A stretch of 64,000 nt of DNA from Australimonas brisbanensis (GTDB taxonomy: Bacteria > Chloroflexota > Dehalococcoidia > Lucifugimonadales > Australimonadaceae). The stretch spans positions 1-64,000 of the forward strand of contig JAYQTA010000004.1 in assembly GCA_038147155.1 (NCBI GenBank). The letters are read 5' to 3'. The notes under the pieces are model-generated. The model ran no database searches, was not told where the DNA came from, and was given only the letters and a program-made list of their open reading frames with translations. Shown one piece after another: positions 24,786-32,760 of the stretch. Both the position numbers and the translations under genes were made by a program. Every line of letters begins with the position of its first letter. Within the stretch, counting starts at the first letter, position 1.

Positions 24786-25706
24786 GTGAACTGGGTGTAC
24801 GTCGCGCTCACCAGCACGACGCTCTTCGCCATCGTCACCGTGCTGGACAAGCGGCTCATCGTCCACCACTTCCCCTCGGCCCGAGTCTTCACCCTGGCCT
24901 TCGGGCTCATCCAGGCCCCCGTAGCCGTGGTCTTCTTCCTCATCGCCTGGCTGGCGGGGGTGCCGTGGGCCGAGTTCGCCGACCCGGCGGGCCTTGCCTG
25001 GTCGCTCATCTCTGGCGGGGTGTGGGCGGTGGCGCTGCTTCTCTTCTTCTATGGGCTGCAGCTCGAGGAGGTCTCCCGCGCCACGCCCATCCAGATGACC
25101 GCGCCCATCTACGCGGCACTGGTGGCGGTGCTCTTCTTCGGAGAGAGCCTCTCCCCTGCCCAGTGGGCCGCCATCGTGGCGGTGGTGGGCGGGGCGGGGC
25201 TGGTGTCCATGCGGCCGGGGCAGGGCATCTTCGAGGTGGCGCGCGGGCGCGCGCTGCTGGTGCTCACCGGTGCGGCCATGCTCATGGGCCTGGCGCACGT
25301 GGCCAGCAAGGAGGCCACCGACCACATGGCCTCGCTGCCCATCCAGGGCGTGCGCGCCATCGGCATGGGGCTGGGCGTGGTGGTGCTCATCGGCCGGGGC
25401 CCGGCGCTGCGCACCCTGCGGGGGCTCGCCCGCGACGGGGCCGCCATGCGGATGCTGGTGCTCACCGAGGGCATCATGGCTCCCCTGGCCGCGCTGCTCT
25501 TCGTGGTGGCAGTGAGCCTGGGGCCGGTGAGCGTGGTGAGCGCCGTCACCTCGGTGCGCCCGCTGGTGGTGCTGGCGCTGACGCTGGTGCTCTCCAAGGT
25601 GGGCTCATCGCTGCTCACCGAGCCGCTGGACCGGCGCACCGTGGCCCTCAAGGGGCTCTCCACAGCGCTCATCGTGGGGGGCGTGGTGGCCCTGGCGCTC
25701 CTCTAG
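24786..25706 (+). CDS. EamA/DMT family transporter
   Basis: The 306-residue protein has ten predicted membrane helices in two EamA repeats of five, beginning MNWVYVALTSTTLFAIVTVL and ending in LSTALIVGGVVALALL. Helix 4-5 of the first repeat has the usual FFGESLSPAQWAAIVAVVGG. EamA proteins export metabolites such as amino acids; the substrate is unknown. GTG start with GGAGG upstream. Its stop shares CTAG with the convergent thiS stop. Confidence 0.87.
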   Translation: MNWVYVALTSTTLFAIVTVLDKRLIVHHFPSARVFTLAFGLIQAPVAVVFFLIAWLAGVPWAEFADPAGLAWSLISGGVWAVALLLFFYGLQLEEVSRATPIQMTAPIYAALVAVLFFGESLSPAQWAAIVAVVGGAGLVSMRPGQGIFEVARGRALLVLTGAAMLMGLAHVASKEATDHMASLPIQGVRAIGMGLGVVVLIGRGPALRTLRGLARDGAAMRMLVLTEGIMAPLAALLFVVAVSLGPVSVVSAVTSVRPLVVLALTLVLSKVGSSLLTEPLDRRTVALKGLSTALIVGGVVALALL

Positions 25707-25906
25707 CCGCCGCCCACGGGGCGTACCACCTCCAGGCGGTCGCCGTCCTCGATGGTGACCCCAGCGAAGCGCTCGCGCTCCAGCACCTCGCCGTTGCGGG
25801 CGACCGCGACGAACCGGCCAGCGAGGCCCAGCCCCTCGAGGTACGCGGCCACGGTGCAGGGGGCGGGGAGTTCGCGCTCCTGGCCGTTGACGATGACCCG
25901 TATCAC
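25703..25906 (-). CDS. thiS: Sulfur carrier protein ThiS
   Basis: The 67-residue ubiquitin-like protein begins MIRVIVNGQERELPAPCTVA and ends in a diglycine tail (RPVGGG), the site of thiocarboxylation for thiazole synthesis. It is the last gene of a minus-strand thiG-thiE-thiS operon. The GTG start overlaps the thiE stop in GTGA, with GGAGGC just upstream. Confidence 0.9.
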   Translation of the reverse strand: MIRVIVNGQERELPAPCTVAAYLEGLGLAGRFVAVARNGEVLERERFAGVTIEDGDRLEVVRPVGGG

Positions 25907-26580
25907 GCGCGCCTCCGCACGGCGGGGCGCTCGGCCCACGCCGCGTCTATCGCCGTTCGGATGCCCTGCGCGGCGGCCTCCGGGTCGGGTGCGGCCAGCA
26001 GCCCGCGCAGCACGGCCACGCCCGCCGCGCCCGCCCCCACCACGGGCCCCGCGTTGTGCGGCTCCACCCCGCCGATGCCGATGACGGGCGTGCGCACGGA
26101 GCGGGCCATGTCGGCGATCAGGTGGACGCCCGCGGCGGGGTGGCCGGGGTGGGTGAGGGTGGAATAGACGGGCCCGGCCACCAGGTAGTCGGCGTCCTGC
26201 TCGGCGGCGCGCAGCGCGCCGGAGAAGGAGTGCACCGACCGGCCCACCAGCAGCCCTGGCGCGGCGGCGCGGGCGGCGGCCACGTTGTAGGAGCGCTCGC
26301 CCAGCTGCACGCCGTCGGCGCCGGCGGCCAGCGCGGCCCGCAGCCCCTCGCCGCCGCCAGACTCGTTGACCACCAGCAGGGCACGCCCCGCCGTCACCGC
26401 GCGCAGCCGGACGGCCAGCGCCGTCAGCGCTGCCTCGTCCAGTTCCTTCTCCCGCAGCTGCACCATGTCGGCCCCGCCCGCAACGGCGGCTCCCACCCGC
26501 TGCACCAGCGCGTCCTCGCCACCGGCCACCTCCAGGTTGGTGACCAGCATCAGGCAGGGTTGGGGTAGGGCAGGGGTCAC
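25903..26580 (-). CDS. thiE: Thiamine-phosphate synthase ThiE
   Basis: ThiE joins the thiazole and pyrimidine halves of thiamine. The 225-residue TIM barrel has MVQLREKELDE (pyrophosphate and substrate contacts), GADGVQLGERS, and GPVYSTLTHPGH followed by IGIGGVEPHNAGPV, all typical. The GTG start at 26580 shares GTGA with the thiG stop, so the three genes are translationally coupled. Confidence 0.93.
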   Translation of the reverse strand: MTPALPQPCLMLVTNLEVAGGEDALVQRVGAAVAGGADMVQLREKELDEAALTALAVRLRAVTAGRALLVVNESGGGEGLRAALAAGADGVQLGERSYNVAAARAAAPGLLVGRSVHSFSGALRAAEQDADYLVAGPVYSTLTHPGHPAAGVHLIADMARSVRTPVIGIGGVEPHNAGPVVGAGAAGVAVLRGLLAAPDPEAAAQGIRTAIDAAWAERPAVRRRA

Positions 26581-27377
26581 GATGATGCCCTGATGACGCC
26601 CTCCAGCGGGGAGGACGCCTGGGCGTAACGCTGGGTCTGGATGCGCCCGGCAAGGTAGGCCCTGCGCCCGGCCTGCACGCCCAGGCGGAACGCCTCGCCC
26701 ATGAGGGCCGGGTCCTGCGCGCGGGCGATGGCGGTGTTCACCAGCACGGCGGAGGCGCCCATCTCCATGGCCTGGGCGGCGTGGGAGGGCACGGCCAGCC
26801 CTGCGTCCACCACCACGGGCACGTTGGCCTGCTCCAGGATGATGGTGATCTCCTCGGCGGTGTGGATGCCCTGGCCGGAGCCGATGGCCGAGCCCAGGGG
26901 CATCACCGCGGCGCACCCCGCCTCCTCAAGGTGCTTGGCCAGCACCGGGTCGGCGTGGATGTAGGGCAGCACGGTGAACCCGTCGGCAACCAGCGCCTTC
27001 GCCGCCTCCAGGGTGCCGATGGGGTCGGGCATCAGATACTTGGGGTCGGGGATGACCTCCAGCTTCACCCAGTTGGGCAGCCCCAGGGAGCGCGCCAGGC
27101 GTGCCACCATCAGCGCCTCCTCCACGCTGGTGCAGCCCGCCGTGTTGGGCAGGATGGTGAAGCGCGCGGGGTCTATCACGTCCAGGATGGAGGGCCCTGC
27201 CGCATCGTCCAGGTTCAGGCGGCGGATCGCCACCGTCACCACCTCGGCGCCCGATGACTCCAGCGAGGCGACCATCTGCTCATTGCTGCGGTGGCGGCCC
27301 GTGCCGGTGAACAGCCGGGAGGTGAAGGAGAACGGGCCAATGTGCAGGGTGTCGTCGCCGCCGGGCTGGGTGGTCAT
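26577..27377 (-). CDS. thiG: Thiazole synthase ThiG
   Basis: ThiG makes the thiazole phosphate ring from deoxyxylulose 5-phosphate, glycine or dehydroglycine, and ThiS thiocarboxylate. The 266-residue barrel shows SSGAEVVTVAIRRLNLDD, LPNTAGCTSVEEA, the active-site lysine in WVKLEVIPD, and VMPLGSAIGSGQGI. Start at 27377 with GGAGGCGGCC upstream. Neither thiO, thiH nor thiC lies in the window, so the glycine-processing enzyme must be elsewhere. Confidence 0.95.
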   Translation of the reverse strand: MTTQPGGDDTLHIGPFSFTSRLFTGTGRHRSNEQMVASLESSGAEVVTVAIRRLNLDDAAGPSILDVIDPARFTILPNTAGCTSVEEALMVARLARSLGLPNWVKLEVIPDPKYLMPDPIGTLEAAKALVADGFTVLPYIHADPVLAKHLEEAGCAAVMPLGSAIGSGQGIHTAEEITIILEQANVPVVVDAGLAVPSHAAQAMEMGASAVLVNTAIARAQDPALMGEAFRLGVQAGRRAYLAGRIQTQRYAQASSPLEGVIRASS

Positions 27378-27398
27378 GGCCGCCTCCTGTAAACGGCA

Positions 27399-27420
27399 GC
27401 CGCCCCGCGAAGGGGGCGGC
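27399..27420 (-). terminator. Hairpin in the thiG leader
   Basis: GCCGCCCC and GGGGCGGC form a perfect 8-bp stem with a 6-base loop, about 20 bases before the thiG start. It could act as an attenuator. The leader lacks the conserved CUGAGA core of a TPP riboswitch. Confidence 0.35.
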
Positions 27421-27483
27421 GTGGCGCGGGGCTCCCCGTCGCTGCTGCAAGCGTAGCAAAGCCCCGCCACGGGGGTCAAAGCG

Positions 27484-28226
27484 CTAGAGGTGGTGGCGTA
27501 CGGCGAACCGCTCCAGCGCGCGGGCGAGCCCCGGCCCGTGCGGGGCCAGCTCGTACCCCACCGGCACGATGAGCACGCTCACCTGCACCAGCGCGCCCAG
27601 GTCCACCGGGCTCGCGTCCAGCACCGCCACCGCGCCCGTGGCCGCGATGGCCGCCCGCTGATGACCACCGTGACCTCGCGGGCCAGCGCGCGCACCGTCG
27701 CCGCCTCCACCACCTCCAGCGGCTCGGGCGAGACCACCACCCGACGCCACCCGTGCCCCGGCGCCGGGGACAGCGCCATGCCCTCGGCGCGCAGGCGGGC
27801 GGCCTGCTCCTCGTCGTAGGCGGGGCCGATGGGCTTGGTGGGGTGGGCGAAGGCCGGGTCGGCCCCGTCCACCACCACCTGGGTCAGCACCGTCACCACG
27901 GCGCGGGCCACGCCCGCCTTCGCCAGCGCGTTGTGGAGCGATTGCTGAAGCACATAGCCCACCTCGCCCTCGGACTCGGCCACCGCCGTCGCCAGGGGGA
28001 TGGGGTAGGCCTTCCCCGCCGCCAGTTCGGAGCGCAGCAGGATGTGGCCCACCTGCGGCCCGTTGCCGTGGGTGAGCACCACGTCCCACCCGCGCGTGAG
28101 CATGCCCACCAGGTGGCGGCACGCGGCTTCGGCGGCGGCGAACTGCCCCTCCACTGACGGCTCGGCGCCCAGGGGCAGCAGCGCGTGCCCGCCCAGGGCC
28201 ACCACCGCCAGCGGCCGCGTGCTCAC
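27484..28226 (-). pseudogene. Carbamate kinase-like (amino acid kinase) gene, frameshifted and shortened
   Basis: The first 190 codons read as carbamate kinase: VVALGGHALLPLG, VLTHGNGPQVGHILLRSE, then KPIGPAYDEEQAARLRAEG and RRVVVSPEPLEVVE. After VTVVISG (near 27655) the original frame turns Arg-rich, while the neighbouring frame continues with coding-like sequence (AVLDASPVDLGALVQVSVLI) to a TAG at 27484. Even when joined the protein is about 250 residues, not the usual 310, so part of the C-terminal domain is missing. The GTG start overlaps the cofE stop in GTGA. Decay or a sequence error are both possible. Confidence 0.65.
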
Positions 28227-28996
28227 CGGAACAGGTCCCGCGCGCGCTCGCGCATCAGCGGGGCGATGCCGTCCTCCGACGGGGCGAAGGGGTAGCCACG
28301 CACCACGGCGGCGGGCACCCGCTCGCGCTTGCCCGTCACCAGCTCGGCGGCGGCGGCCAGCTCATCGCCCACGGCGATGACGCTGGTCTGCATGAGGCGT
28401 CCGTCGGCGTCGGTCTGCCCCCGGTAGTCGGCGGCGACGGCGATGCCCGCCGCGCCGATCGCCACGTTCAGCGCGCCCTCGCGCCAGGGCCGCCCGAAGG
28501 TGTCGGAGACGATGACCCCCACGCGCACGCCTGCCTCCTCCCGCACCCGGTCACGGATGGCGCGGGCGGAGGCGTCGGGGTCCAGGGGCAGCAGCACCAC
28601 CGTCTCCGCGCCGCCGTCGGCGGGGCCGCGGCCCACGTTGGAGGCGTCCACGCCGGAGTTGGCGCACACGAAGCCCTGGCGCGTCTCGGTGATGAGGATG
28701 CCCGCCTCCATGCGCACCACCCGCGCCGCCTCTGCGAGGGCCACCTCCACGGCGCGCGGGTCCTTCCCCCAGCGCGCCGCGAAGTCCGCCGCCAGGGCCG
28801 AGGGGGTCACCATGCGCAGGTCGGTCACGCGCCCCTCGGCCTTGGAGACGGCCTTCTGTGCCACCACCAGCACGTCACCCTCGGCCAGCGGGGTGCCCTG
28901 CGCGGCCGCTGCACGGGCCAGCAGGCCGCCCAGGTCATCGCCGTCGTGCAGTTCGGGCAGGCCGCTGATGCCGGTGATGGTGAGGGAGGGGTGCAT
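28223..28996 (-). CDS. cofE: Coenzyme F420-0:L-glutamate ligase CofE
   Basis: CofE adds glutamates to coenzyme F420. The 257-residue protein has VLVVAQKAVSKAEGRV, GFVCANSGVDASNVG, VIVSDTFGRPWREGALNVAIG and the C-terminal VRGYPF region, all family hallmarks. This implies the organism makes the deazaflavin F420. cofC, cofD and cofG/H are not in the window. The ATG at 28996 follows a leaderless-type promoter. Confidence 0.92.
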   Translation of the reverse strand: MHPSLTITGISGLPELHDGDDLGGLLARAAAAQGTPLAEGDVLVVAQKAVSKAEGRVTDLRMVTPSALAADFAARWGKDPRAVEVALAEAARVVRMEAGILITETRQGFVCANSGVDASNVGRGPADGGAETVVLLPLDPDASARAIRDRVREEAGVRVGVIVSDTFGRPWREGALNVAIGAAGIAVAADYRGQTDADGRLMQTSVIAVGDELAAAAELVTGKRERVPAAVVRGYPFAPSEDGIAPLMRERARDLFR

Positions 28997-29002
28997 GGGC
29001 GC

Positions 29003-29008
29003 ATGATA
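29003..29008 (-). promoter_or_regulatory. -10 box TATCAT placed for leaderless cofE transcription
   Basis: On the minus strand TATCAT is followed by exactly six bases (GCGCCC) and the cofE ATG. Confidence 0.65.
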
Positions 29009-29039
29009 GCCCCGCGCCAGGGGCCATGACAGCGGCCCG

Positions 29040-29336
29040 CTAACCCCCCACCACGGCGCGGGCCACCTCGGCCACCCCCCACAGCAGCGAGGTGACGGCC
29101 GAGGCGATGCCCACCATGCGCGCCTCCCGCTTGGTGAGCGAGGTGCGTGGGACGGGAGGTGGGGTGAGGTTGCCGATGCGCACCTCCAGCAGCACCTTCT
29201 CCATCCCCTTCAGGCGCGCGTCGATGGCGTCCAGGCGCACCGCCCACACCTGCTCGTTGAGCGCGTGCTCGCGCGCGTGCCCCGCCAGCCCCGTCTCCAG
29301 GGTGGCGATGCGCTCCTTCTGGGTGAGCGGGCTAAT
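29040..29336 (-). pseudogene. Phage-type coiled-coil membrane protein, start uncertain
   Basis: The frame encodes 98 residues: a helical or coiled-coil part (KERIATLETGLAGHAREH, then LDAIDARLKGMEKVLLEVR), a Pro-rich linker, and one C-terminal membrane helix (GIASAVTSLLWGVAEVARAV). This layout matches small phage proteins near holins and lysis genes. No ATG or GTG lies near the start; an ATT at 29336 is the first sensible codon. It follows, in another frame, a head-tail connector remnant, so I read both as prophage debris. Confidence 0.4.
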
Positions 29337-29551
29337 GGGCGGGGCTGGCCCAGCACCAGCCGGTAGGGCTCCAGCAGCTCGCGCACGTCGGTGTCGCGCC
29401 CTGCGTCCACGTAGAACGGCTCGAAGGCGGGCGCGCGGGTCCAGATGCGCGCGGCGTTGATCAGCACCGCACGCTCCACCGCGGCGGGCCAGCGCGCCGC
29501 CGTCCCGCTGCCCAAGGCCGAGTGGGCGTGGGGGCTGCTCTCCGGTGAGTC
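29330..29551 (-). pseudogene. Remnant of a phage gp6-like head-tail connector protein
   Basis: The frame encodes AARWPAAVERAVLINAARIW, then TRAPAFEPFYVDAGRDTDVR and ELLEPYRLVL. This matches the helical end of HK97 gp6-type connectors, which have a helix ending in ARxxxR and close with a VRxLLxPYR motif. The frame has no proper start (it opens after a TGA at 29552) and continues past the expected end into Arg-rich junk. Only the C-terminal half of such a protein remains. Confidence 0.45.
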
Positions 29552-29623
29552 TCAGGGGGAGTAAGAGCACCGCCTGCCACAAACCTGCGGCCCCAGCGCC
29601 TACGCCACGGCCACCGGCCCCGC

Positions 29624-29629
29624 TAGCAT
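29624..29629 (+). promoter_or_regulatory. -10 box TAGCAT placed for leaderless uppP transcription
   Basis: TAGCAT, six bases (GGCGGC), then the ATG at 29636. Confidence 0.65.
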
Positions 29630-29635
29630 GGCGGC

Positions 29636-30424
29636 ATGTGGGAAGCGTTGCTGCTGGGCGTTGCCCAGGGGGTGAGCGAGTGGCTGCCCGTCTCCTCGGA
29701 GGGGGTGGTCACGGCGCTGGGCTCGTTGGCCTTCGGCCTGTCCGCGCAGGAAGCGTTGGCGCTGGCCCTGTGGCTGCACCTAGGCACGGCCATCGCCGCG
29801 CTGTGGGTGCTGCGCCGTGAGGTGGCCTCCCTGGCCCGTGAGGCGGTGCGCCTGCCGCGCCGCCCCTCGCCCCTGCTCACCTTCGCCGTCGTCGCCACGC
29901 TGGTGAGTGCCCCCATCGGGTTCGTCCTGCTGCTGGCCCTCTCCGGAATCGCCACCGCCTACGGGGCGGCGGCCATGGTGGCGGTGGGTGGGCTCATGGT
30001 GGTCACCGCCCTCACCCTCTCTCGGCGCGTGGTGCCGGGGCTGCGCTCGCGTGAAGCGCTCACCCTGGCCGACGCCGCCCTCACTGGCTTCGCTCAGGGC
30101 CTGGCGGCGCTTCCTGGTACCTCCCGCTCCGGCATCACCGTCGCCGTCCTCCTGGCGCGGGGCGTGGAGCGCGCCGAGGCGCTGGCCCTCTCCTTCCTCA
30201 TCGCCATCCCCGCCAGCCTGGGCGCGGCGGTGTTCGCCGCCGTGGACTCCGGCCTCACGCGCACCGGCGAGGGGCTGGCGGGCGCGCTCACCGCCGCCGT
30301 GGTGGGTGCGCTCACTATGCGCGTGCTGCTTGCCTTCGCGCGGCGGGTGAACATGGCCTGGTTCGTGGGCATCGCGGGTCTGGCCGTCATGGCCGGCGCC
30401 CTCTGGCAGCTGCTGGCCGGTTAG
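29636..30424 (+). CDS. uppP: Undecaprenyl-diphosphatase UppP (BacA)
   Basis: UppP recycles the lipid carrier for peptidoglycan by removing a phosphate from undecaprenyl diphosphate. The 262-residue membrane protein keeps both signature loops: QGVSEWLPVSSEGVV near the N-terminus and GFAQGLAALPGTSRSG near residue 160. It has about eight membrane helices. The family's usual third Ser of the SSSGH motif is Glu here (SSEG), a variant seen in some homologues. Its stop overlaps the convergent thpR stop in TTAG. Confidence 0.93.
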   Translation: MWEALLLGVAQGVSEWLPVSSEGVVTALGSLAFGLSAQEALALALWLHLGTAIAALWVLRREVASLAREAVRLPRRPSPLLTFAVVATLVSAPIGFVLLLALSGIATAYGAAAMVAVGGLMVVTALTLSRRVVPGLRSREALTLADAALTGFAQGLAALPGTSRSGITVAVLLARGVERAEALALSFLIAIPASLGAAVFAAVDSGLTRTGEGLAGALTAAVVGALTMRVLLAFARRVNMAWFVGIAGLAVMAGALWQLLAG

Positions 30425-31035
30425 CCGTTCAGCGGCGCGCGGGCCAGCGCCGTGTGCACCGCGCCCTCAGGCCGGAGCTCGCTCCGGAACAGGATCGCCT
30501 CCCGCACCACGAACGGGCTCTCCGGTAGCGTCAGTGATGCCAGCGCCTCCCGCACGGCTGCATCCTGGGCCGGGGTGAGTCGCCCACGCGCCCGCCCCAG
30601 CGTCAGGTGCGGCGCGAAGGGCCGCCGCTCCGGCGCGAACCCCGCTGCCACCGCCGCGCCCTCCGCCGCCTGGTGCAGCGCGCCCAGCGCCGTCACCTCG
30701 CCGTCCACCCCCGCCCAAGCAATCTGCACCGGCCCGCGCGGCGGGAAGCAGCCCGTCCCTGCGAGGCGCAGCGCGACGGGGGCAAGGGGTGCGGTGCGCT
30801 CGCGTAGGGCCGTGGCCACCGCCTCGGCGCGTCCGTCCGCCGCCTCGCCCAGGAAGCGCAGCGTCAGGTGGGCGTTCTCCGCCCCCCAGCGCACCGGCGC
30901 GTCCATGCTCCGGCGCAGCAACGCAGCGGCCTCCCGCAGCGCCGCCTGCGGCTCCGGCGGCAGCGTCAGCGCGATTAACAGCCGCCAACGCTCGCCGGGT
31001 GCGGGAGCCTCAGCCATCGGCGCGCCGGAGTTCAT
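30421..31035 (-). CDS. thpR: RNA 2',3'-cyclic phosphodiesterase (ThpR/LigT)
   Basis: This 2H phosphoesterase opens 2',3'-cyclic phosphates of RNA. Both catalytic HxTL motifs are present: NAHLTLRFLG and APHLTLGRARG. The full-length product is 204 residues; starting at the internal ATG at 31017 gives 198 residues and only an 8-base overlap with the upstream glycosylase gene, so that start is a fair alternative. Confidence 0.9.
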   Translation of the reverse strand: MNSGAPMAEAPAPGERWRLLIALTLPPEPQAALREAAALLRRSMDAPVRWGAENAHLTLRFLGEAADGRAEAVATALRERTAPLAPVALRLAGTGCFPPRGPVQIAWAGVDGEVTALGALHQAAEGAAVAAGFAPERRPFAPHLTLGRARGRLTPAQDAAVREALASLTLPESPFVVREAILFRSELRPEGAVHTALARAPLNG

Positions 31036-31564
31036 CCCGCCACGCCGCCGCCTCCCGGTAGCGTACGGCGATGCGCTCCAGACTGAACGCCGCGTTGGCC
31101 GGTGAGGGGTTGGGGGCCACGTACAAGTGAGAGCGGCCGATGCGCGTGGCCTGTCGGCCCAGCGCCGCGCCCGCGCGCTCGCCTTCCGTAAACCGGCGAT
31201 AGGCGTTGAAGCCCGTGAGGCCGTTGAACACCACCAGCAGCGGTGCGGCGGCCTCCAGGCGCTGACGCAGCAGCGGCACCCCCTGCCTGAAGTCCGCCGC
31301 CTTCAGGTCCGAGGCGCTGGCGCTGGCGCGCTTGACCACGTCGGTGAACCCGATGCCCGCGTCCATGAGCCAGCGCTCCGCGCCCGGTTCCAGCGGGCGT
31401 GGGTCACGCACCATGCCCGATGCGCGCAGCGCCGCCCAGAACCGGTTCTGGGGCGTGGCGAAGTAGCGCCCCACCCGGGCCGAATGGGCGCCGGGGTTGA
31501 TGCCCACGAATACGACCTCCAGCCCCGGCCGCAGGTAGTCGGGCAGGGTGGGTGCCTCAGCCAC
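31010..31564 (-). CDS. Mismatch-specific uracil/thymine DNA glycosylase (Mug-like)
   Basis: The enzyme removes uracil or thymine opposite guanine. The 184-residue protein has FVGINPGAHSARVGRYFATP (motif 1, with GINPG), GIGFTDVVKRASASASDL and the motif 2 region SHLYVAPNPSPANAAFS. These match the Mug/TDG branch of uracil-DNA glycosylases. The GTG start at 31564 overlaps the end of the amidohydrolase gene by 8 bases. The gene sits in a minus-strand run with thpR. Confidence 0.9.
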   Translation of the reverse strand: MAEAPTLPDYLRPGLEVVFVGINPGAHSARVGRYFATPQNRFWAALRASGMVRDPRPLEPGAERWLMDAGIGFTDVVKRASASASDLKAADFRQGVPLLRQRLEAAAPLLVVFNGLTGFNAYRRFTEGERAGAALGRQATRIGRSHLYVAPNPSPANAAFSLERIAVRYREAAAWRDELRRADG

Positions 31565-32411
31565 GGGGTTCGAGCCCCAACAGTGCCGCTGCGTTGGAGC
31601 CCAGCGCCGCCGCCGCCGGCCTGGGGGAGAGGGAGGCAAGCGCCTGCTCGGCCACCCTCTTGGGGCGCAGCAGCGGGAAGTCCGACCCAAACAGCACCCG
31701 TTCCGGCCCCGCCGCGCGCGCTACGGCGGAGAAGACGCCCTGCTCGTACAGGAAGGGCGTGGCCGCCGAGTCGAACCACACGTTCTCCAGCGCCCGGCGC
31801 ACCTCCGGCATCAGCGCGTAGAAGGGCAGCCCGCCGCCCCAGTGGGCGAAGATGAACCGCACCTGGGGGAAGCGTTCCGCCGCCGCCAGCAGCGGTGCGG
31901 GGCCCGTGTCGCCCTTGCCGGGGTAGGCGTGGCCCACCGGCTCTGACCCGTGGACCACCACCGGCAGGTCGTGCGTGGCCGCGTAGCGCATCAGCGGGCC
32001 GAGCCGGCGATCCTTCGCCAGGTTGAAGCCTTGGCTGGCCGGGTGCAGCTCGCCGATGCCCCGCGCCCCGCCCGCCACGCAGTGCTCCACCTCTCGCAGC
32101 GCCGCCTCGCCCCAGCCGGGGTGCACCGAGCAGAAGGGGATGATGCGCCCCTTGAACCGCTCGGCCGCGTCCAGCAGGTAGTCGTTGACCTCGTGGGCGA
32201 TATCCGGGTCCGTCCAGCCGTAGCCCAGCGCCACGGCCACGTCCACCCCGTCCTCGTCCAGGGCGCGCACTAGCTCCGGCGCCGTGGCCATGGTCTTGCG
32301 CGGGTCGGCCTTGGCGAAGAGCGCCCGGAACGTCGCATCGCGCCCGGCCAGCTCGTCCATGCGGCCCTTGAAGGAGCGGGGGAGGATGTGGGTGTGGACG
32401 TCGACGATCAC
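31557..32411 (-). CDS. Amidohydrolase family protein (ACMSD-like)
   Basis: The 284-residue metal-dependent TIM-barrel hydrolase has the N-terminal metal motif DVHTHILP, a central histidine (VVVHGSEPV), HWGGGLPFYA and the C-terminal aspartate in FGSDFPLL. This is the amidohydrolase-2 pattern. Members decarboxylate or hydrolyse aromatic or lactone substrates; the substrate here is unknown. GTG start with GGAGG upstream. Confidence 0.87.
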   Translation of the reverse strand: MIVDVHTHILPRSFKGRMDELAGRDATFRALFAKADPRKTMATAPELVRALDEDGVDVAVALGYGWTDPDIAHEVNDYLLDAAERFKGRIIPFCSVHPGWGEAALREVEHCVAGGARGIGELHPASQGFNLAKDRRLGPLMRYAATHDLPVVVHGSEPVGHAYPGKGDTGPAPLLAAAERFPQVRFIFAHWGGGLPFYALMPEVRRALENVWFDSAATPFLYEQGVFSAVARAAGPERVLFGSDFPLLRPKRVAEQALASLSPRPAAAALGSNAAALLGLEPRG

Positions 32412-32423
32412 CGCGGCCTCCGG

Positions 32424-32732
32424 CTAGTTGTCGGCTGAGGCCTGCTCGTCCTCGTTGTAGTCCGAGTGGGAGTAGACGCCCACCTCGCGCCCCTGGTGGA
32501 CGTGGACGATGAAATCGTCCCGCCCCAGCCCCACGGCGTCCAGCAACTCATCGTCCAGGTCGTCGATCAGGTCCTGGATCTCCTCCTGGGTGTACCGCTC
32601 GGAGACGCACAGGGTGGCGTGGATCAGCGAGCCCGCGAAGTGCACGTCGAACCGGCCCTGGGGCTGGTCGTCGTCGTAGATTGTGTACACCTCGGAGTGC
32701 GGGGTGCGGCACTCGCGTTCGAACCGCAGCAT
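32424..32732 (-). CDS. Conserved acidic hypothetical protein
   Basis: The 102-residue protein begins MLRFERECRTPHSEVYTIYD and contains GRFDVHFAGSLIHATLCVSE and a strongly acidic segment, EEIQDLIDDLDDELLDAVG, ending in DNEDEQASADN-like acidic residues (NEDEQASADN). No signal peptide or membrane helix is present. I do not recognise the family. GAGGAGG lies upstream of the ATG at 32732. It is 29 bases downstream of proA on the same strand. Confidence 0.75.
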   Translation of the reverse strand: MLRFERECRTPHSEVYTIYDDDQPQGRFDVHFAGSLIHATLCVSERYTQEEIQDLIDDLDDELLDAVGLGRDDFIVHVHQGREVGVYSHSDYNEDEQASADN

Positions 32733-32760
32733 GGGGCTCCTCCTCGCCGGTCCCAACAGC

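Noticed and set aside
27378..27479. TPP riboswitch upstream of thiG
   Set aside because: The leader has a GGGGAGCC-like word and a hairpin but lacks the conserved CUGAGA core and the second conserved helix, so I do not call a riboswitch.
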